Assembly: GCA_963931865.1 (NCBI GenBank)
Contig: OZ007508.1
Coordinates: 20,358,201-20,422,200 of the forward strand
From: Axinella damicornis
Taxonomy: Eukaryota > Porifera > Demospongiae > Axinellida > Axinellidae
Reading direction: 5' to 3'
DNA length: 64,000 nt
Under the pieces are notes generated by a model. It had not been told where the DNA came from and did no database searches. It saw only the letters and a program-made list of their open reading frames with translations. This document shows positions 50,186 through 62,003 of this stretch, in pieces. How positions within the stretch are numbered: the stretch's first letter is position 1; every line of letters begins with the position of its first letter. A program made the position numbers and the translations under genes.

Positions 50186-51812
50186 TGGCAACGTTTCCTA
50201 AAGCTGCAAAACGCCGGGCAGGGGGGAAGACTGACGACCTGTTTGGAGCCGCGCTACATTGGGACAGTAATGACGACCTGGTTGGAGCTCCCATGTTGAA
50301 CTTCAGAGCCATGATTGATGCTGCAGAGTGGGCGGTGGGGAAGATTGACCTTCCTTCTCCTCTCCGCTCTCATGTGAGTCAGACGGATAGCAGTGGGACA
50401 GAGGAGGAGGAGGAGGAGGAGAGGAGGGGGGAGAGAGAGAAGGAGCGGGAGAGGGATGAGGAGGAGGAGGAGGAGGTGGAGAGGAGGGTGGAGAGGAGGG
50501 GGGAGGAAGAGGAGGAGAGGAGGGGGGACAGAGAGGAGGAGTTTGAGTGTAACCAAATGGAACTAGGCACTAGTCTGTTTGACTCACAGCCGTTTGGCAC
50601 TAGTTTGTTTGACTCGCAGCCATGCTGGCACGGCCCGGGTGCAGCCCCTGTGCTGAACGTGAGGCCCGTTATTGAGGCTGCAGAGTGGGCAAGGGAGACG
50701 AACGACAACCTGGTTGGAGCCCATGCACGTCGACCGGCTGACACAGGAAGGGAGAAGGAGAGCAAGCGAAGACCTCCAGGACAAGGTACAACAGACAGGA
50801 TCATGACGTCACGGTGTACATTGTTCCACTGGTACCAAGAGTGAAGGATACAGTAAAGCAGTGAGGATGTGTGGCTGGATTTCTAGAGTGTGGGAGAACG
50901 TATACCGCCATGTTCCCACGCCTTCAGTTATGTCACTATGTGAAAAGAAGGTACGGGTATAGGAAGGTCTGGTATGTTTACCATATAAGGGAAAGCAACT
51001 CTGCGCTAGGAAGAGCACCAAGTCATCCTTTCACTCAGGGTAATGAGGATACCCCCAGTACAAGCATTTTCTCTTCCCACATTCAGTGCTCTTCCAGGTC
51101 AGAGGTCAGAGTATGGCCACACCCACCTCACCTCAGCAAGCTGGTGTAGGCAGTCCTCGCCCATCCCAGCCCAGGCGCAGGTTCCCCCCCGTCCTGGTGA
51201 GTGGGCTGCATGTATTGAACTACGCCTCCATAAGCCTTGTTAGGACCTCCACTCTCTTCTGTAAACAGCCCGGAGTAGTTTCAGCCCTTGTTTACGTTCT
51301 GGTGGGTCATCGAGTGGAAAAGCAACTGTGAGGTCTTTTACACTCACAAGGGTGTTGTCACAATGGAGGACGTGGAGAGAAAGCAAGTGTGTCGTGCATG
51401 GGGCTGTCAGTCAGCCTGTCACCATGTCTGACGTGCCTTTCCGGGTCAACTTGGACAGCACTGGCCAGGGTCCTCCTACAGGGTGCGTTGAAGGGAAAAC
51501 GATATGCAGGGACTCGCCGTGGTTGAGTGCTTTTGCCTCCTTCGGTCTTGGGAAGCAGTCCACTGCCGGAACAAACACACAATGTCATCGCTCATAATTG
51601 TGGTTGTATTTGCTGTCTTTGCCATGGACCATATTGAAGTGACGTCTGTTTCATTTTTCCTCGGCATTCACACATGCACATAGCCCCCTGACCAAATTCC
51701 ATCTGAGCTGGAGGTCACCAAGATATGTCAAGGTGTGTTGCTGGAGTTAGGGTACAAGAGGGCACACAACCAGAGGTGTCACAAGAGGTTGAAGGAGCAT
51801 GGATTACTCTGA
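50186..51812 (+). CDS. Unrecognised acidic-repeat protein (structure tentative)
   Basis: I do not recognise this gene. The first exon (50186-50784, donor AAG|GTACAA) encodes MATFPKAAKRRAGGKTDDLF, then the motif VGAPMLNFRAMIDAAEWAVG, a long Glu/Arg-rich coiled-coil-like stretch, a doubled GTSLFDSQP, and a second copy of the motif, AAPVLNVRPVIEAAEWARE, followed by NDNLVGAH. So the exon contains a diverged internal duplication. A possible second exon at about 51092-51196 is Pro/Ser/Gln-rich (SPQQAGVGSPRPSQPRRRFP) and a plausible last exon (after ACATAG at about 51681) ends EVTKICQGVLLELGYKRAHN..LKEHGLL at 51812. Splice phases between these were not resolved. The start lies 179 bp from that of the SMYD3-like gene on the other strand, suggesting a shared promoter. 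Confidence 0.5.
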
Positions 51813-52584
51813 CTACTTTGGACGCCTCAACTACACTGTCAGCACTTCATTTTTGCTGTTGGCTATATCTCCACCTGGGGCCTGCGGTTGAACCAGTCCT
51901 TGTTGCTGAAACTGTGCATATACCACTGCTCTTTGAGTCCTTGTGTAAAATTATCCATTGGCACACAGTAGTAGTGTTTGTTACAGAGGTTAGTCAGGTT
52001 ACCTTATAAGGGCAACAAGTGAACCCCAACTTGAAAGTAGGAGATCAAAGGTCATTTAAGTACCTTGTTCAGTAGGTGTCCAGAACTTCATGGTCTGCAT
52101 GATTCTGGTCCCTTTGTGAACTACTCACCCGATGTGGACAGAAGCTCTGCAAGCGGGTTCAGATGTTTGGAGGCTGCCGGAACAAAGATTGGTTGAGTAG
52201 CTAGGAAGCTTAGCACATACACTGCATGGTATGTGGCTTTAGAGTCATGCATATCCTGATTGGATAGGGAATTCAAAATAAAATTCAAGTTTTGATTCCA
52301 CAATTACACACTGTACGTGCTAGTAGCATTATATGCTGAGTACATAAACACAGGTACATTGCTGCTGCGCTGCAGGCACACCTTGATTACAGTAAACAAT
52401 AATAATATTATGTATAAATCTGAGGTGCCAATATTAGTTCACTGGTTGAGTTGCCATAATGTCCACGTGTGCAGTTCATGTCTCGGTCACGTGTTGAGAG
52501 GGTGGTGTGTGTCTGTAGGAGCAAAGGAACAAAGAGTTGTGAATAGAGGACCCTTCAGGCTCTATTGGCCTAAGGACGTACACT

Positions 52585-53160
52585 GTAGGGTACCCAGACC
52601 TCTAGAGGAGAGCCTATTGTGGGTACCCCAGACCTCTAGAGGAGAGCCTATTGTGGGTACCCCAGACCTCTAGAGGAGAGCCTATTGTGGGTACCCCAGA
52701 CCTCTAGAGGAGAGCCTATTGTGGGTACCCCAGACCTCTAGAGGAGAGCCTATTGTGGGTACCCCAGACCTCTAGAGGAGAGCCTATTGTGGGTACCCAG
52801 ACCTCTAGAGGAGAGCCTATTGTGGGTATCCCAGACCTCTAGAGGAGAGCCTATTGTGGGTACCCCAGACCTCTAGAGGAGAGCCTATTGTGGGTACCCC
52901 AGACCTCTAGAGGAGAGCCTATTGTGGGTACCCAGACCTCTAGAGGAGAGCCTATTGTGGGTACCCCAGACCTCTAGAGGAGAGCCTATTGTGGGTACCC
53001 AGACCTCTAGAGGAGAGCCTATTGTGGGTACCCCAGACCTCTAGAGGAGAGCCTATTGTGGGTATCCCAGACCTCTAGAGGAGAGCCTATTGTGGGTACC
53101 CCAGACCTCTAGAGGAGAGCCTATTGTGGGTACCCAGACCTCTATAGAGGAGAGCCTATT
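52585..53160. repeat. 34-bp minisatellite, about 17 copies
   Basis: The unit contains ACCCCAGACCTCTAGAGGAG and AGCCTATTGTGGGT. CCTCTAGAGG is a perfect 10-bp palindrome in each copy. The flanking 51813-52584 shows no supportable gene. Confidence 0.97.
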
Positions 53161-53348
53161 GTGTATTAGGCAGGTTTGAATCTTGAACTGAATAGCTGTG
53201 GTTCACATGTGGGCAAATACATTGATTGAGCTGCTTTCAAACATTGAATAGAGGGGGGCAATATTTGGATTTTGAGACGTACAAACCACCCTACAAACCA
53301 CCCTACATGTCTGTGGTCTGCCCTAGCCACTCACCTGATTATTGTGTA

Positions 53349-55416
53349 TCAGCTAGCCAGGATGGGGAGCGGGCTTCTCTGGTCTTCGATTCTCGTTGAC
53401 TGTAGGTGCTGAATCAGGTTGAAGAAGTCTTCACTAGGCATCGTGCTCTTCTGGTACACAGGCGTAGGGTTGGGTGATCTCTGGTCGTTGATGCGTGAAC
53501 TCTGAGGATATGAACACACAGTGTATAAGCCAGAGAGAGATTCAACTTGCGTGAATACTCCTGCCATGCACCACCCATACACCTGCCCCACATCATAATT
53601 GGCATTCCAGCATATTCACAATGCACTGTAGACAGTACGTGAGCACAGTAACCGGTAGTTAGTAGTGGGAGCAGAACACACCCCCAAAATGTACTAGAGT
53701 ATGCAACCAGGAGCGCATAATGAGGAAGCGAGCGGAAGGGAGGAGCGTGAAACGACCACGCAAAAGATTAAAAATTGAACTTTCCCACGGTAGTCCCGTT
53801 ACTATTTTTAGCAAGCACGTGTATCGTTATTTTTCTGTGATGCCATTGCATTGAGGCCAAATCTCGATGGGAGAGAGAGAAGAGAGAGAAGATAGTGTCT
53901 GTAAGTGTCGCGGGATGTTTCCCAGCAGTCATGAACTCCAGAAAAGCACAAGGGGCGGTTCTTTCCACTAGTCGAGACGCCTGCTTGACTGTGTGGAGCG
54001 GCTCGATCGACTGCATCGTCATACAGCACTTTCTCAAGGTCTGTCACTACCAGTATGTCATTCCCTTGCCTCGCTACCATTGGAGTCTTGATACTGGCCT
54101 TTTCTCTGTCTTCTAGTAGTCGTCATCCTGGAGTCTCCGTACACGTGCGAGCTAAAAATAGTAACGGGACTACCGTGGGAAAGTTTTCAATTTTTAATCT
54201 TTTGCGTGGTCGTTTCACGCTCCTCCCTTCCTTCCGCTCGCTACCTCATTATGCGCTCCTGATGCAACCTCATGTACTTTCATGCATGTGGAAATGTGTT
54301 AGCCTCAGGCCCCGTACGAAAAATCAAAGAGGGGCCTGGCAGCACTTTCGTGTTCAAACATCATATTAGCTGACTATCACCGTCACAAAGACTAACGTAG
54401 GGCCCGAGAGAGAGCGTTGTTTCACAGTATATAGGTTGATCGGGACTCCAGCTAGTGCTGATAGATGATAAAGTTTGTCGCGATGACCCGTATGCATAAC
54501 AGCGCTCTCTGATTTCAATCGTCCAGTGATCTCCCATAAGTGCAACAGCACTTCCTCACAAAGGAAAGAGACAAGGACGCCACAGTCTCGAGTGAAAGTA
54601 AGCTCTATAACAATCTGCAATGTCCGCTTTGTGCTTATATGTGCTAGTCAACACTGTTTCACGCGAAGGGATCACGGTTTCGTTCTGAAATCTGATTGGC
54701 ACCTCTTGAAAATCTGCAGCAATAGTGGACAGAAATTAAACGGAAGTGTTACCAGGACCCTTTCCAATTTTCGGATGGGGCCTGGGAAACAGGCTATGTA
54801 CGTGCAAGTACCTGACATGTGAAGATCATCTCAAAGAGTTCATCTGCTGAAAGACACTCGGCCTCCGCCTCCTCCCACTGGGTGGCAGGCATGGCATGCG
54901 GTGCGGCGGTCATGTGACAACGCTGCTCCTCAATCCGTGAGCCCTGAACTTTCCACAATACATCCAGAAGGTCGTCCTCTTCCTTCCTGCCTCCACTGCC
55001 ACTGTCCCGCGCTGCTAGGGCCGGGGGGAGGGATGTGCGCTGATCATCAAGACGATGACCCTGGAAGCGAGTGATCATGTCAAAGAAACCATCATCTGTA
55101 GGAAAGACATCGTCCTGTAGTGTGCGCATGTGTAAGGATAAAGATGATAATTTGCTTGTTAGTCGGCATTCATGCGAACTTTTAATAATGACAGCTGCGT
55201 TGCCTCGCTTCTACATTGCCGGCAAACTACTGACATAGCAATTGCTATTAACTACAGCGCTAGCTAGCTAGCTACAAATTATTGGCTAGCCATTGAGCCA
55301 GCTAGCTGTACCATCTCACTATAAACAGTTCGTTTTAAATTATACGTCCAACTCACACAATCGACTCCGGAGTACATGCTGGCATAGGAAGACTGTCTGA
55401 CAACCAGGCACGCCAT
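53349..55416 (-). CDS. GPSM2: GoLoco-motif protein: C-terminal half of an LGN/Pins locus or a stand-alone short form
   Basis: Three exons join in phase 0 to 171 residues: 55416-55357 (MACLVVRQSSYASMYSGVDC), 55114-54812 and 53501-53349. They contain four GoLoco motifs, each with the terminal D/E-D/E/N-Q-R that contacts GDP-bound G-alpha: DGFFDMITRFQGHRLDDQR, DLLDVLWKVQGSRIEEQR, ELFEMIFTCQSSRINDQR (split by an intron) and DFFNLIQHLQSTRIEDQR. Such motifs bind Gi/o-GDP and block nucleotide release; in LGN/Pins they link cortical G-alpha to the spindle-pulling machinery. The first exon has its own ATG and a TATA box about 90 bp upstream, which would give a GoLoco-only product like the short form of mammalian AGS3. 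Exon 2 could instead receive upstream linker exons (candidates 57327-57168 and 56586-56495) from the TPR block. The 2.3-kb intron 2-3 region includes a MITE at 53708-54261. Confidence 0.85.
53708..54261. mobile_element. MITE with about 110-bp terminal inverted repeats and target duplication
   Basis: The left arm (53708-53820: CAGGAGCGCATAATGAGG, CGTGAAACGACCACGC, CCCACGGTAGTCCCGTTAC) is inverted almost perfectly at 54153-54261. ATGCAAC(C) flanks it directly on both sides (53701-53708 and 54262-54269), a 7-8 bp target-site duplication compatible with hAT-like transposition. The interior (about 330 bp) has no transposase. It lies in the intron between the last two GoLoco exons. Confidence 0.88.
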
Positions 55417-55502
55417 GGCTTAGCTCCGCGATGTTCGTTTCTCTTCTACTGGCACAAGTGACATGCACGCTCTAGCTACTTCGACTTCGCACGCACACTA
55501 AC

Positions 55503-55510
55503 TTATATAC
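55503..55510 (-). promoter_or_regulatory. TATA box of the GoLoco transcript
   Basis: On the minus strand GGTATATAAG lies about 90 bp upstream of the ATG at 55416, leaving room for a start site and a 5' UTR of roughly 60 nt. The gene-strand sequence between is free of upstream ATGs except one in GTGCATGTCAC. Confidence 0.5.
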
Positions 55511-55516
55511 CGTAAA

Positions 55517-58500
55517 GCCCTCGAGATCTAATTACCGGAAGAACGAGTAAACAGAATCCCCCGGGCGCAATTATCTCAGGTGCGGTTCCGTTTGCTAAGT
55601 TAATTGCTATCCAATATCCGTTTCCTCATTTGTACTTCATAACAAATAGTGCAATTGCGATCCGATTTGTGCTTCTCATGACTTCAGTGCAATAACTTCT
55701 GCGTGCACGTGACCGGCCAGACGGAGAGGGGTTAGCGGCTAGACAGATCTTTCTCATGAGAAATCAGCCAGGTTATTCTAGCCTTCAAAGTTGTCTCGAA
55801 TGAGATTCACACCCAGGGCCGATGCGCATGCTCTACCAACTAGTAAAGAATTAACTTAGTCTCAGTACTGGAAACTTGCATGTGAAGGTCTTACTCTGGT
55901 ACCAAGACTAAGAATGAGATTTGAGCAAAGACATGTCCCACCAGTGCTGTGCCCTCAGACACCACAATTGGTTCTCTGATGCCACACAACATACATTGCG
56001 TGCACCATACAGTACAGACCATGCAGAGACATGAGTCATGGATTACCAGATCTATATCTAGGTGCCATCCATGGCAAATACAATTTGTTATCAGGAAATC
56101 TGTAAAAAGGTAGTAACGTAATGCAATGGGGATGATATCCAGTGCATCCTACCAAACACTACACAATGTGTTCCTATGTACATTTCCTTTCCAAACGGGG
56201 ATTAGCCACATTGTGAATAACATTGACCATACTTAGTTCACACTAGCACTAGCTGTACACGTACACTGCAGCAAATCCCCCGCATGACATCATATGACAT
56301 CGTGTGACATCATATGACATCACGTGCTGAGGACAGGCACAAGCACAGAGACTTATAGGGAGATATACAGAGTCACCCTCTTATTAGGACAGACAGATGA
56401 ATACTGGTACGGAGATGAATGACTTCTTGGGACAGACCAAATTAATTGGGGCTACATAGCTGCAGCTGCTCGCGGGCAGACAACAGTTCTGTACCTTGGC
56501 TGCTCCCAGGACGGGTGAGGGCTCGTGCACAGAGACTCTTCCAAGAGCACTGTCCGGTGAGCCGGTTGACTCCAGTGAGCAAATATCTGGAGACTGTGCC
56601 TGGGTGTGTTGGGAGGAGGGGAGGAGGGAGGAGGGAAAGAGGACGGAGGGAAGGAGGAGGGAGGGACGAGGGAGGGAGGAGGGAAGGAGGAGGGAGGGAC
56701 GAGGGAAGGAGGAGGGAGAGAGAGGGCAGGCAGGGAGTCAGCTGACCCTGGTAGTGTGTTACAGTGCAACCATCATCGTTATCCTGTTGACCACCTCACA
56801 CTTAATGCGCAAACGAGATCCAAATACTTTTCATACTTGGCACTGACATGGCATGTAATTTGTAACAAGGGCTGCTGCTGTGTACCCCAGCGGCTGGTTG
56901 GTGGTGAGGGTGATGAATGAGGAGAACACTTGGTAGCCAGCTAACTGGCAGTGCACAGGCCAGCTCACATATTGGATAATCGTCCAGCGCACACCTGTTA
57001 CCTAGCTACAGTGTCTGAGTGCACCAGACACCAGACGCTGGGACATATCAAGGAAGACACCTCTCACTCTGCAATATCAATCAACAGGGACTGTCCACCC
57101 TGCAAGTATTGTTCCCCTCTCCTACAGTTAATGAACAGGGACTCCCCCTCCATCGTTCAGTACGTACCTTACTGCTTCTCTCTGATCGTATGCTGCCAGT
57201 GACGCTAATGGCCTTCAACTTGCGTTTGATCCCCATGGGAGCTGGGTGTATGTGTGAGTGTGTGTTGTGGGATAGGGTCACAGGGAGCTGTAGTCTGCCA
57301 GAGTTCAAAGAGACTGAGCTATTGCCCCTGGTAGGCCCAACACTCCATATCCTGCTGGTGAAGGCAACAGCATCCATTCAGAACCACTGAACCATCAAAT
57401 ACTCATTTCACGAGATGCCTTACCAGGCCATCCCACATGGACGTATCACTAGGGAGGATACAGTATGGCAGCCGGGGTGTGTACCAACACTGATGGGGCT
57501 TCAACTGTTTGTGAATTATGGATAACACAATTTGGGGTTTTGCGCAACAGAAACTTCACCTGAACACACGTCATCAAACCAAACAAGCAACGCTGAAACC
57601 AGATTAGGTAAACAAAGTTTAGATTGGAATCCAAAATTAAACTGGTTACAGCGTCATCATCACGTTGGATTGCGTATAAACACTGCATGTGACGTCAACC
57701 AAAAGGAATACTGCAATTTGGATGAGAGGATCACCTGCGATTCTAAACACCAAAACAATGAACAGATTAGCATAACAGCATTTAGATTGGAATTCGATTG
57801 TACCATTACCAATACACAGGAATTGCATATTTTCACACCAAGCTCCCCCCACGCTGCCAAATGTCAGAGTCCTCAATACATTCTGGACAGGCCGACAGTA
57901 ATCCTACCCAAGTCCAACTCCCCCCAACTTCAAACACAGTTCCCTTAGCAACAGAAACACGATCCGGGATGACTAACGAGCTGCTGAGTGGTGGACATTG
58001 CATGGTTGCAGAATTGTGCAGGAAGCTCCACAACAATCGGCTTTGAGGAATCAGGGACATTAGTGCAAGCTGCTAGAATGGGCAATGCGCTGTGTAGGAG
58101 TGCCTCTAGCTGGCTCCAGTGATACCGGATACCCTCATTACACAGGTACTGTTACGGACGCATGAATGCATTAATGTACCATTGTTCCAGGACCAGCTGA
58201 AGGTGTTGTACGAAACTGCTGAGCTGTTGCCGCCACCAGAGACTTTAGGAGAGACACACTCGTACCTACAAGTGAGAGAGAGATCAGTGGTAACAGTATA
58301 ACAGATGACTCACTATTGCAGGTGTCCACTAGTGGAGATGTGTACCAAACATCAGACACAAGTTGTAAACCACCAGCATACTCCACACACAAAGTCCCAT
58401 ACATGGTATACGGTGGGGGGGAGTTCAAAGGCATACAGCTTTACATCAGGTGTACCAAAAGTAATTTTTCACTCCCAAAATCAGACCATGCTCACTGGTG

Positions 58501-58588
58501 CTCAGGATTACACCCCCATGACCACACTAACTCATGATTGAAACTTTGGAGAAAAATGCAATGCCCTAGGGCTGTCTACTGAACGTAG
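55517..58588. other. Stretch between the two LGN coding blocks
   Basis: No confident gene. Two candidate minus-strand linker exons fit splice rules: 57327-57168 (GNSSVSLNSGRLQLPVTLSH to IRSERSSK, donor AAG|GTACGT) and 56586-56495 (ICSLESTGSPDSALGR.., donor AAG|GTACAG, ending in phase 0 as the GoLoco exon requires). A third is possible at about 58261-58187. At 55810-55850 a degenerate tRNA-like relic (TAGTTGGTAGAGCATGC) is seen on the minus strand. GGGA-rich low-complexity sequence fills 56610-56735. Confidence 0.5.
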
Positions 58589-58653
58589 CCCCCCCCCCCC
58601 CCCCCCCCCCCATGGCTGTCTACTGAATGTAGCCCCCCCCCCCCCCCCCCCCC
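58589..58653. repeat. Two poly(C) runs (C23, C21) in a duplicated context
   Basis: GCTGTCTACTGAACGTAG precedes the first run (58589-58611) and GCTGTCTACTGAATGTAG the second (58633-58653), so a unit with its C run was duplicated in tandem. Confidence 0.95.
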
Positions 58654-58688
58654 AGTACAGTTGTAAGTAAATGGTGATTGCTCACTTG

Positions 58689-58885
58689 TCACTGAGCTCG
58701 AGGGACATTGTCAAGGTCCGTTAGGTTCTGTTTGGCAGTCACCACGCCCTCCTCGTCCCCTAGCTCCACCGACAGCTGCAGGTGCTTCTCAGCAAAGTGC
58801 CGCGCCATGCGGTGGTCCCCGAGAGCAGTGTATGCGTTGCCCAGGCTCCAGCAAGCACGAGCTTCGCCAATCCTGGTGTGTGTGT

Positions 58886-58916
<31 letters not shown>

Positions 58917-59552
58917 GGGGGGGAGTGGGTGTGGGTGTCAGTGTGTGTGATTGGCATTCATGCTGTCATTACTAACACAGCTGGTCGGGGGACGAACCTG
59001 TCCTCCAGTTGCATCGCAAACTGCATGTGCAGCATGTGATACTCAATGGCCTTGTGGTAGTTCTGCATGAGTGTGTACGTGTTGCCCAGGCTGTAGCACG
59101 ACTGCGCCTCAAACGGAGAATCTCTGATCTCTCGGGCGATCTCCAGCGCGTTTCTGGGGAAGAACGAGCCATTAACACAATTTGATCACCACCAAACGAA
59201 GGGGCTGGGGAGAATGTAACCTCGTCCCTAGGCCCCGCCCCCGTGCAAGAGCCTGGGATGAGGCTGGGGAGAATGGTACATTAATTGTGCATTTTTGTAA
59301 TCATTTGCAGGTCCACAGCAGCTCAGAGCCTGGAGGTGTTGAATGCTACGGAATGCACGTGTGTGTACCTAGGTCTTCACAATCCAGTGTGTGTGTGTGT
59401 GTGTGCAGTGCATGTGTACTCACTGGTAGTGGTGAGCAGCCAGACTGTACTTCCCCAGGAACACGTGGGCGTTGCCAAGGTTACTGTAGGCTCTCCTCCG
59501 AGCCCTGTGTCATTCAGACCATCTGCAATAGAGAGGCGCTGTGCATGCGTGT

Positions 59553-59591
<39 letters not shown>

Positions 59592-61143
59592 GGAGGTCAC
59601 AGTATACGTTATAGGTTATAGTAGGGCCCAGGCTGGCATTGGGAGTGGTAAAATTGAAACTTTAGTTAGGGCTGACTACTGCCGACCAGCGTGAGACAAT
59701 CTTGTTATTGCAGTGGGGAGGGGGATACATTATATGCATGATCAATACAGTTCCAAGAGGTCCATCAACCACATACCTCCTCGTGGTATTTGATGGCCTT
59801 TTTGTAGTTGCCAAGGAGGTAGTGTGTGTTGCCAAGGTTACCAACTGTCCTGCCCTGCGCCTGCTGATCTCCGAGCTCACGGACCAACTTCAAGTTTGCC
59901 CTGAGAGAGAGAGAGAGTACAAGTCTTGAGTGGTTGGCTGTAGGCAAATTACATAGCACCTTGTTCAACTGCACTGCTTCCTAGAGCTGGCATGTGCCCA
60001 TTCAGCGACACATTCATCCACTGTTCACACAAGCCCATGTGCAACACACAAACTACCAATGAAACAACGGCATATATGGCAGAGCATTCCTGGAGAGATG
60101 GGTGGTGGGGGAAACACTCACTCGTAGTGTCCTTGCGGCTTGTTCCAGAGAGGACCTCACAAAGTCGTCCACTTCTTGCTGGCTGTAACCGCTGGCGTGC
60201 AGACTAGCATGCTTGCCCCGAGCATGGTAGACATTGCCGAGGTTGTACAGGGCACGGCTTTCAAGAACCTGTGGAGAGTCGGTAGTGTCATCATAACCGG
60301 ATGATGAATATGAGTAGCTATATGGAGGTGGACCAGGTAGCATATGGAATATGATTCATAGCAGATGTAGATAGTATCCCTTACACCCAAACAGTATTCA
60401 CCATTTACTTTGGACAAACGAACTGGCTCACTTTCCAACTTATACGTTTTGTTGACGTCTTAGGCCTTTATAGGTAGGTGTTGACTCAAAACCCTTATCA
60501 CATTGAGTGCTCGAGTGGTCAGCTAACTGTGCCTGGCAACAGGTGACCAAACTGGAAGCTCAGAATATTAGTTGTTTACCCACACACAATAAAACAATGA
60601 GGCACAAAACATCTCCTTCCTAGGTTGCAGAGTGTTGGCAATGAGGTCCACCCTTTGCACTGATTAACTTGCGAAGAGGTGTGACTTTTCCATAATTCCC
60701 CTACCTTATCTCCAATCTCTCGGGCCAGGTCTAGTTGCATTCTGCAGCAAGCCACCGCCTCCTCGAACTGCCCCAGCGCCTTCAGCGCGCTGCCGATATT
60801 CCCGCACGCCTTGGCCTCGCCTAGCTTGTCGGCCATGCTGCGAGCTATACCCAGGTCCTGCTTGTGGTACTCCAGCGCCTTGCCGTACTCCTCCAAGTAG
60901 AAGTACGCGTTGCCCAACTGACTGTACAGCGCGCTCAGCGTCTTCATGTCCGAGGTGCCCGTGCGGGTGGCAGCCTCCAGGAGCTGCACCCCCTCCTCCA
61001 TTGTCCCTCCCGGCACAGGTGCTCCCCTCCAGCGCTAGCTCGTTGCAGGTGCGGTCCGCCATCTGCTGCCGCGCTTTTTTCGATTTGAAGGACTTCCTGA
61101 ACTTCAAACTGGGCCGCCTCTGCATCTTCTCGCCGTTATTCAT
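58689..61143 (-). CDS. GPSM2: LGN/Pins-type G-protein signalling modulator, TPR half
   Basis: Minus-strand exons (about 61143-60705, 60270-60125, 59900-59777, 59515-59424, 59155-59036, 58870-58689) encode a stack of TPR repeats highly similar to LGN/AGS3. Landmarks: start MNNGEKMQRRPSLKFRKSFK, CNELALEG, KTLSALYSQLGNAYFYLEEY, ESRALYNLGNVYHARGK, GRTVGNLGNTHYLLGNYKKA, AYSNLGNAHVFLGKYS, AQSCYSLGNTYTLMQNYHKA and ARACWSLGNAYTALGDHRMA. In LGN the TPRs bind NuMA and Inscuteable to orient the spindle. The final TPR exon reads on to ...LTDLDNVPRAQ and a TGA at 58689; only a weak donor (TCA|GTGACA) precedes that stop. The first exon appears to need two +1 shifts in G runs (about 61015-61030) to keep the conserved frame, most likely sequencing errors. 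Confidence 0.88.
58878..58923. repeat. (GT)n followed by poly(G) run of 24
   Basis: GT repeats run directly into G24, just outside the last TPR exon of the LGN-type gene. A similar G36 run lies at 59555-59590 in the intron before the AYSNLGNAHVFL exon. Confidence 0.95.
59219..59264. mobile_element. Foldback element, CCTCGTCCC variant
   Basis: CCTCGTCCCTAGGCCC and GAGCCTGGGATGAGG face each other in an intron of the LGN-type gene. The ends are a diverged version of the TCTCGTTCCCAGGCC family. Confidence 0.5.
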
Positions 61144-62003
61144 GGCTCAGCTGGTTTGTTGTGACGTCACGAGGTAGAGTAAGAACTGTTGCAACGTTGA
61201 ACAGGAGCACTTTCACACGCACATTAACACTTCGAATTCGTGCCACTTCTTGAATGACTGTCTTGGTGGAAATATAGTCTATGGTGGGATGGGGCCCGCT
61301 TTAGTTCAATTTGTAGGTCATGACTAGGTATGGATTCTGACATTATGGAGCGCAGGGAGTCAGTGTCATGACCAAGCATGGCAGTACCATTTAGACACTG
61401 TATTCTGATCAATAAACATATAATCCAGTCGCCATGCAAGGCTACGATAATGATACTAAACAGGAGAATTCCAAGAATGCTTTGCACACGTCCTTCAAGT
61501 GTGAGCACAGCTTCAAGACTTGATTGACGTGATTGATTGATTGATTGTGTGAAAGTTGATCGGGAAGACTTTGCACTGGTGCACAAGCATGTACTAGTAT
61601 CATTAGTGTTGCTTGGGAGCAGTGATCGCCCGCCATAGCATTATTTCCACTCCTCGTACATTAGACGGAAATGGCAGCCCTGTCACCAACATATCCGAAG
61701 AACCACCGCACTAAGATAAGCATCGAACTCTTCCTCCTAAACAACACCTAAAGTCCAACGCATACAGCGCATAATGATACCTTGAATACCAGCACCAGCA
61801 GTAGTGAACACATTGTGAATAAAACACTGCATGCCTGTGATTAAAAACATTGCATATGAAACAGAGATGGCTAGCCACAATGGCAGAGCCTTCTTAGAAT
61901 CTGGATTCTGGGAACGAGGCTATAAAAGTATTGGTGAGAGGAAACGATGGAGGGAAGAGTGTGACAGTCATATGACTCCAACTGTCAAGATGGCCTGAGG
62001 TAA
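61144..62003. other. Intergenic spacer, no gene seen
   Basis: Between the LGN-type gene and the glycosyltransferase gene. It contains simple GATT repeats (about 61520-61550) and a lone GGGAACGAGGCTA, half an end of the foldback family, near 61910. No exon, RNA gene or repeat array is supported. Confidence 0.6.

Noticed and set aside
53808..54080. Small protein gene inside the 53.7-54.3 kb element
   Set aside because: The frame lies in the interior and arm of a MITE, has no start context or family match, and no transposase motifs.
55806..55852. tRNA gene on the minus strand (TAGTTGGTAGAGCATGC)
   Set aside because: Too short, with no proper anticodon arm and an imperfect B box; a relic at most.
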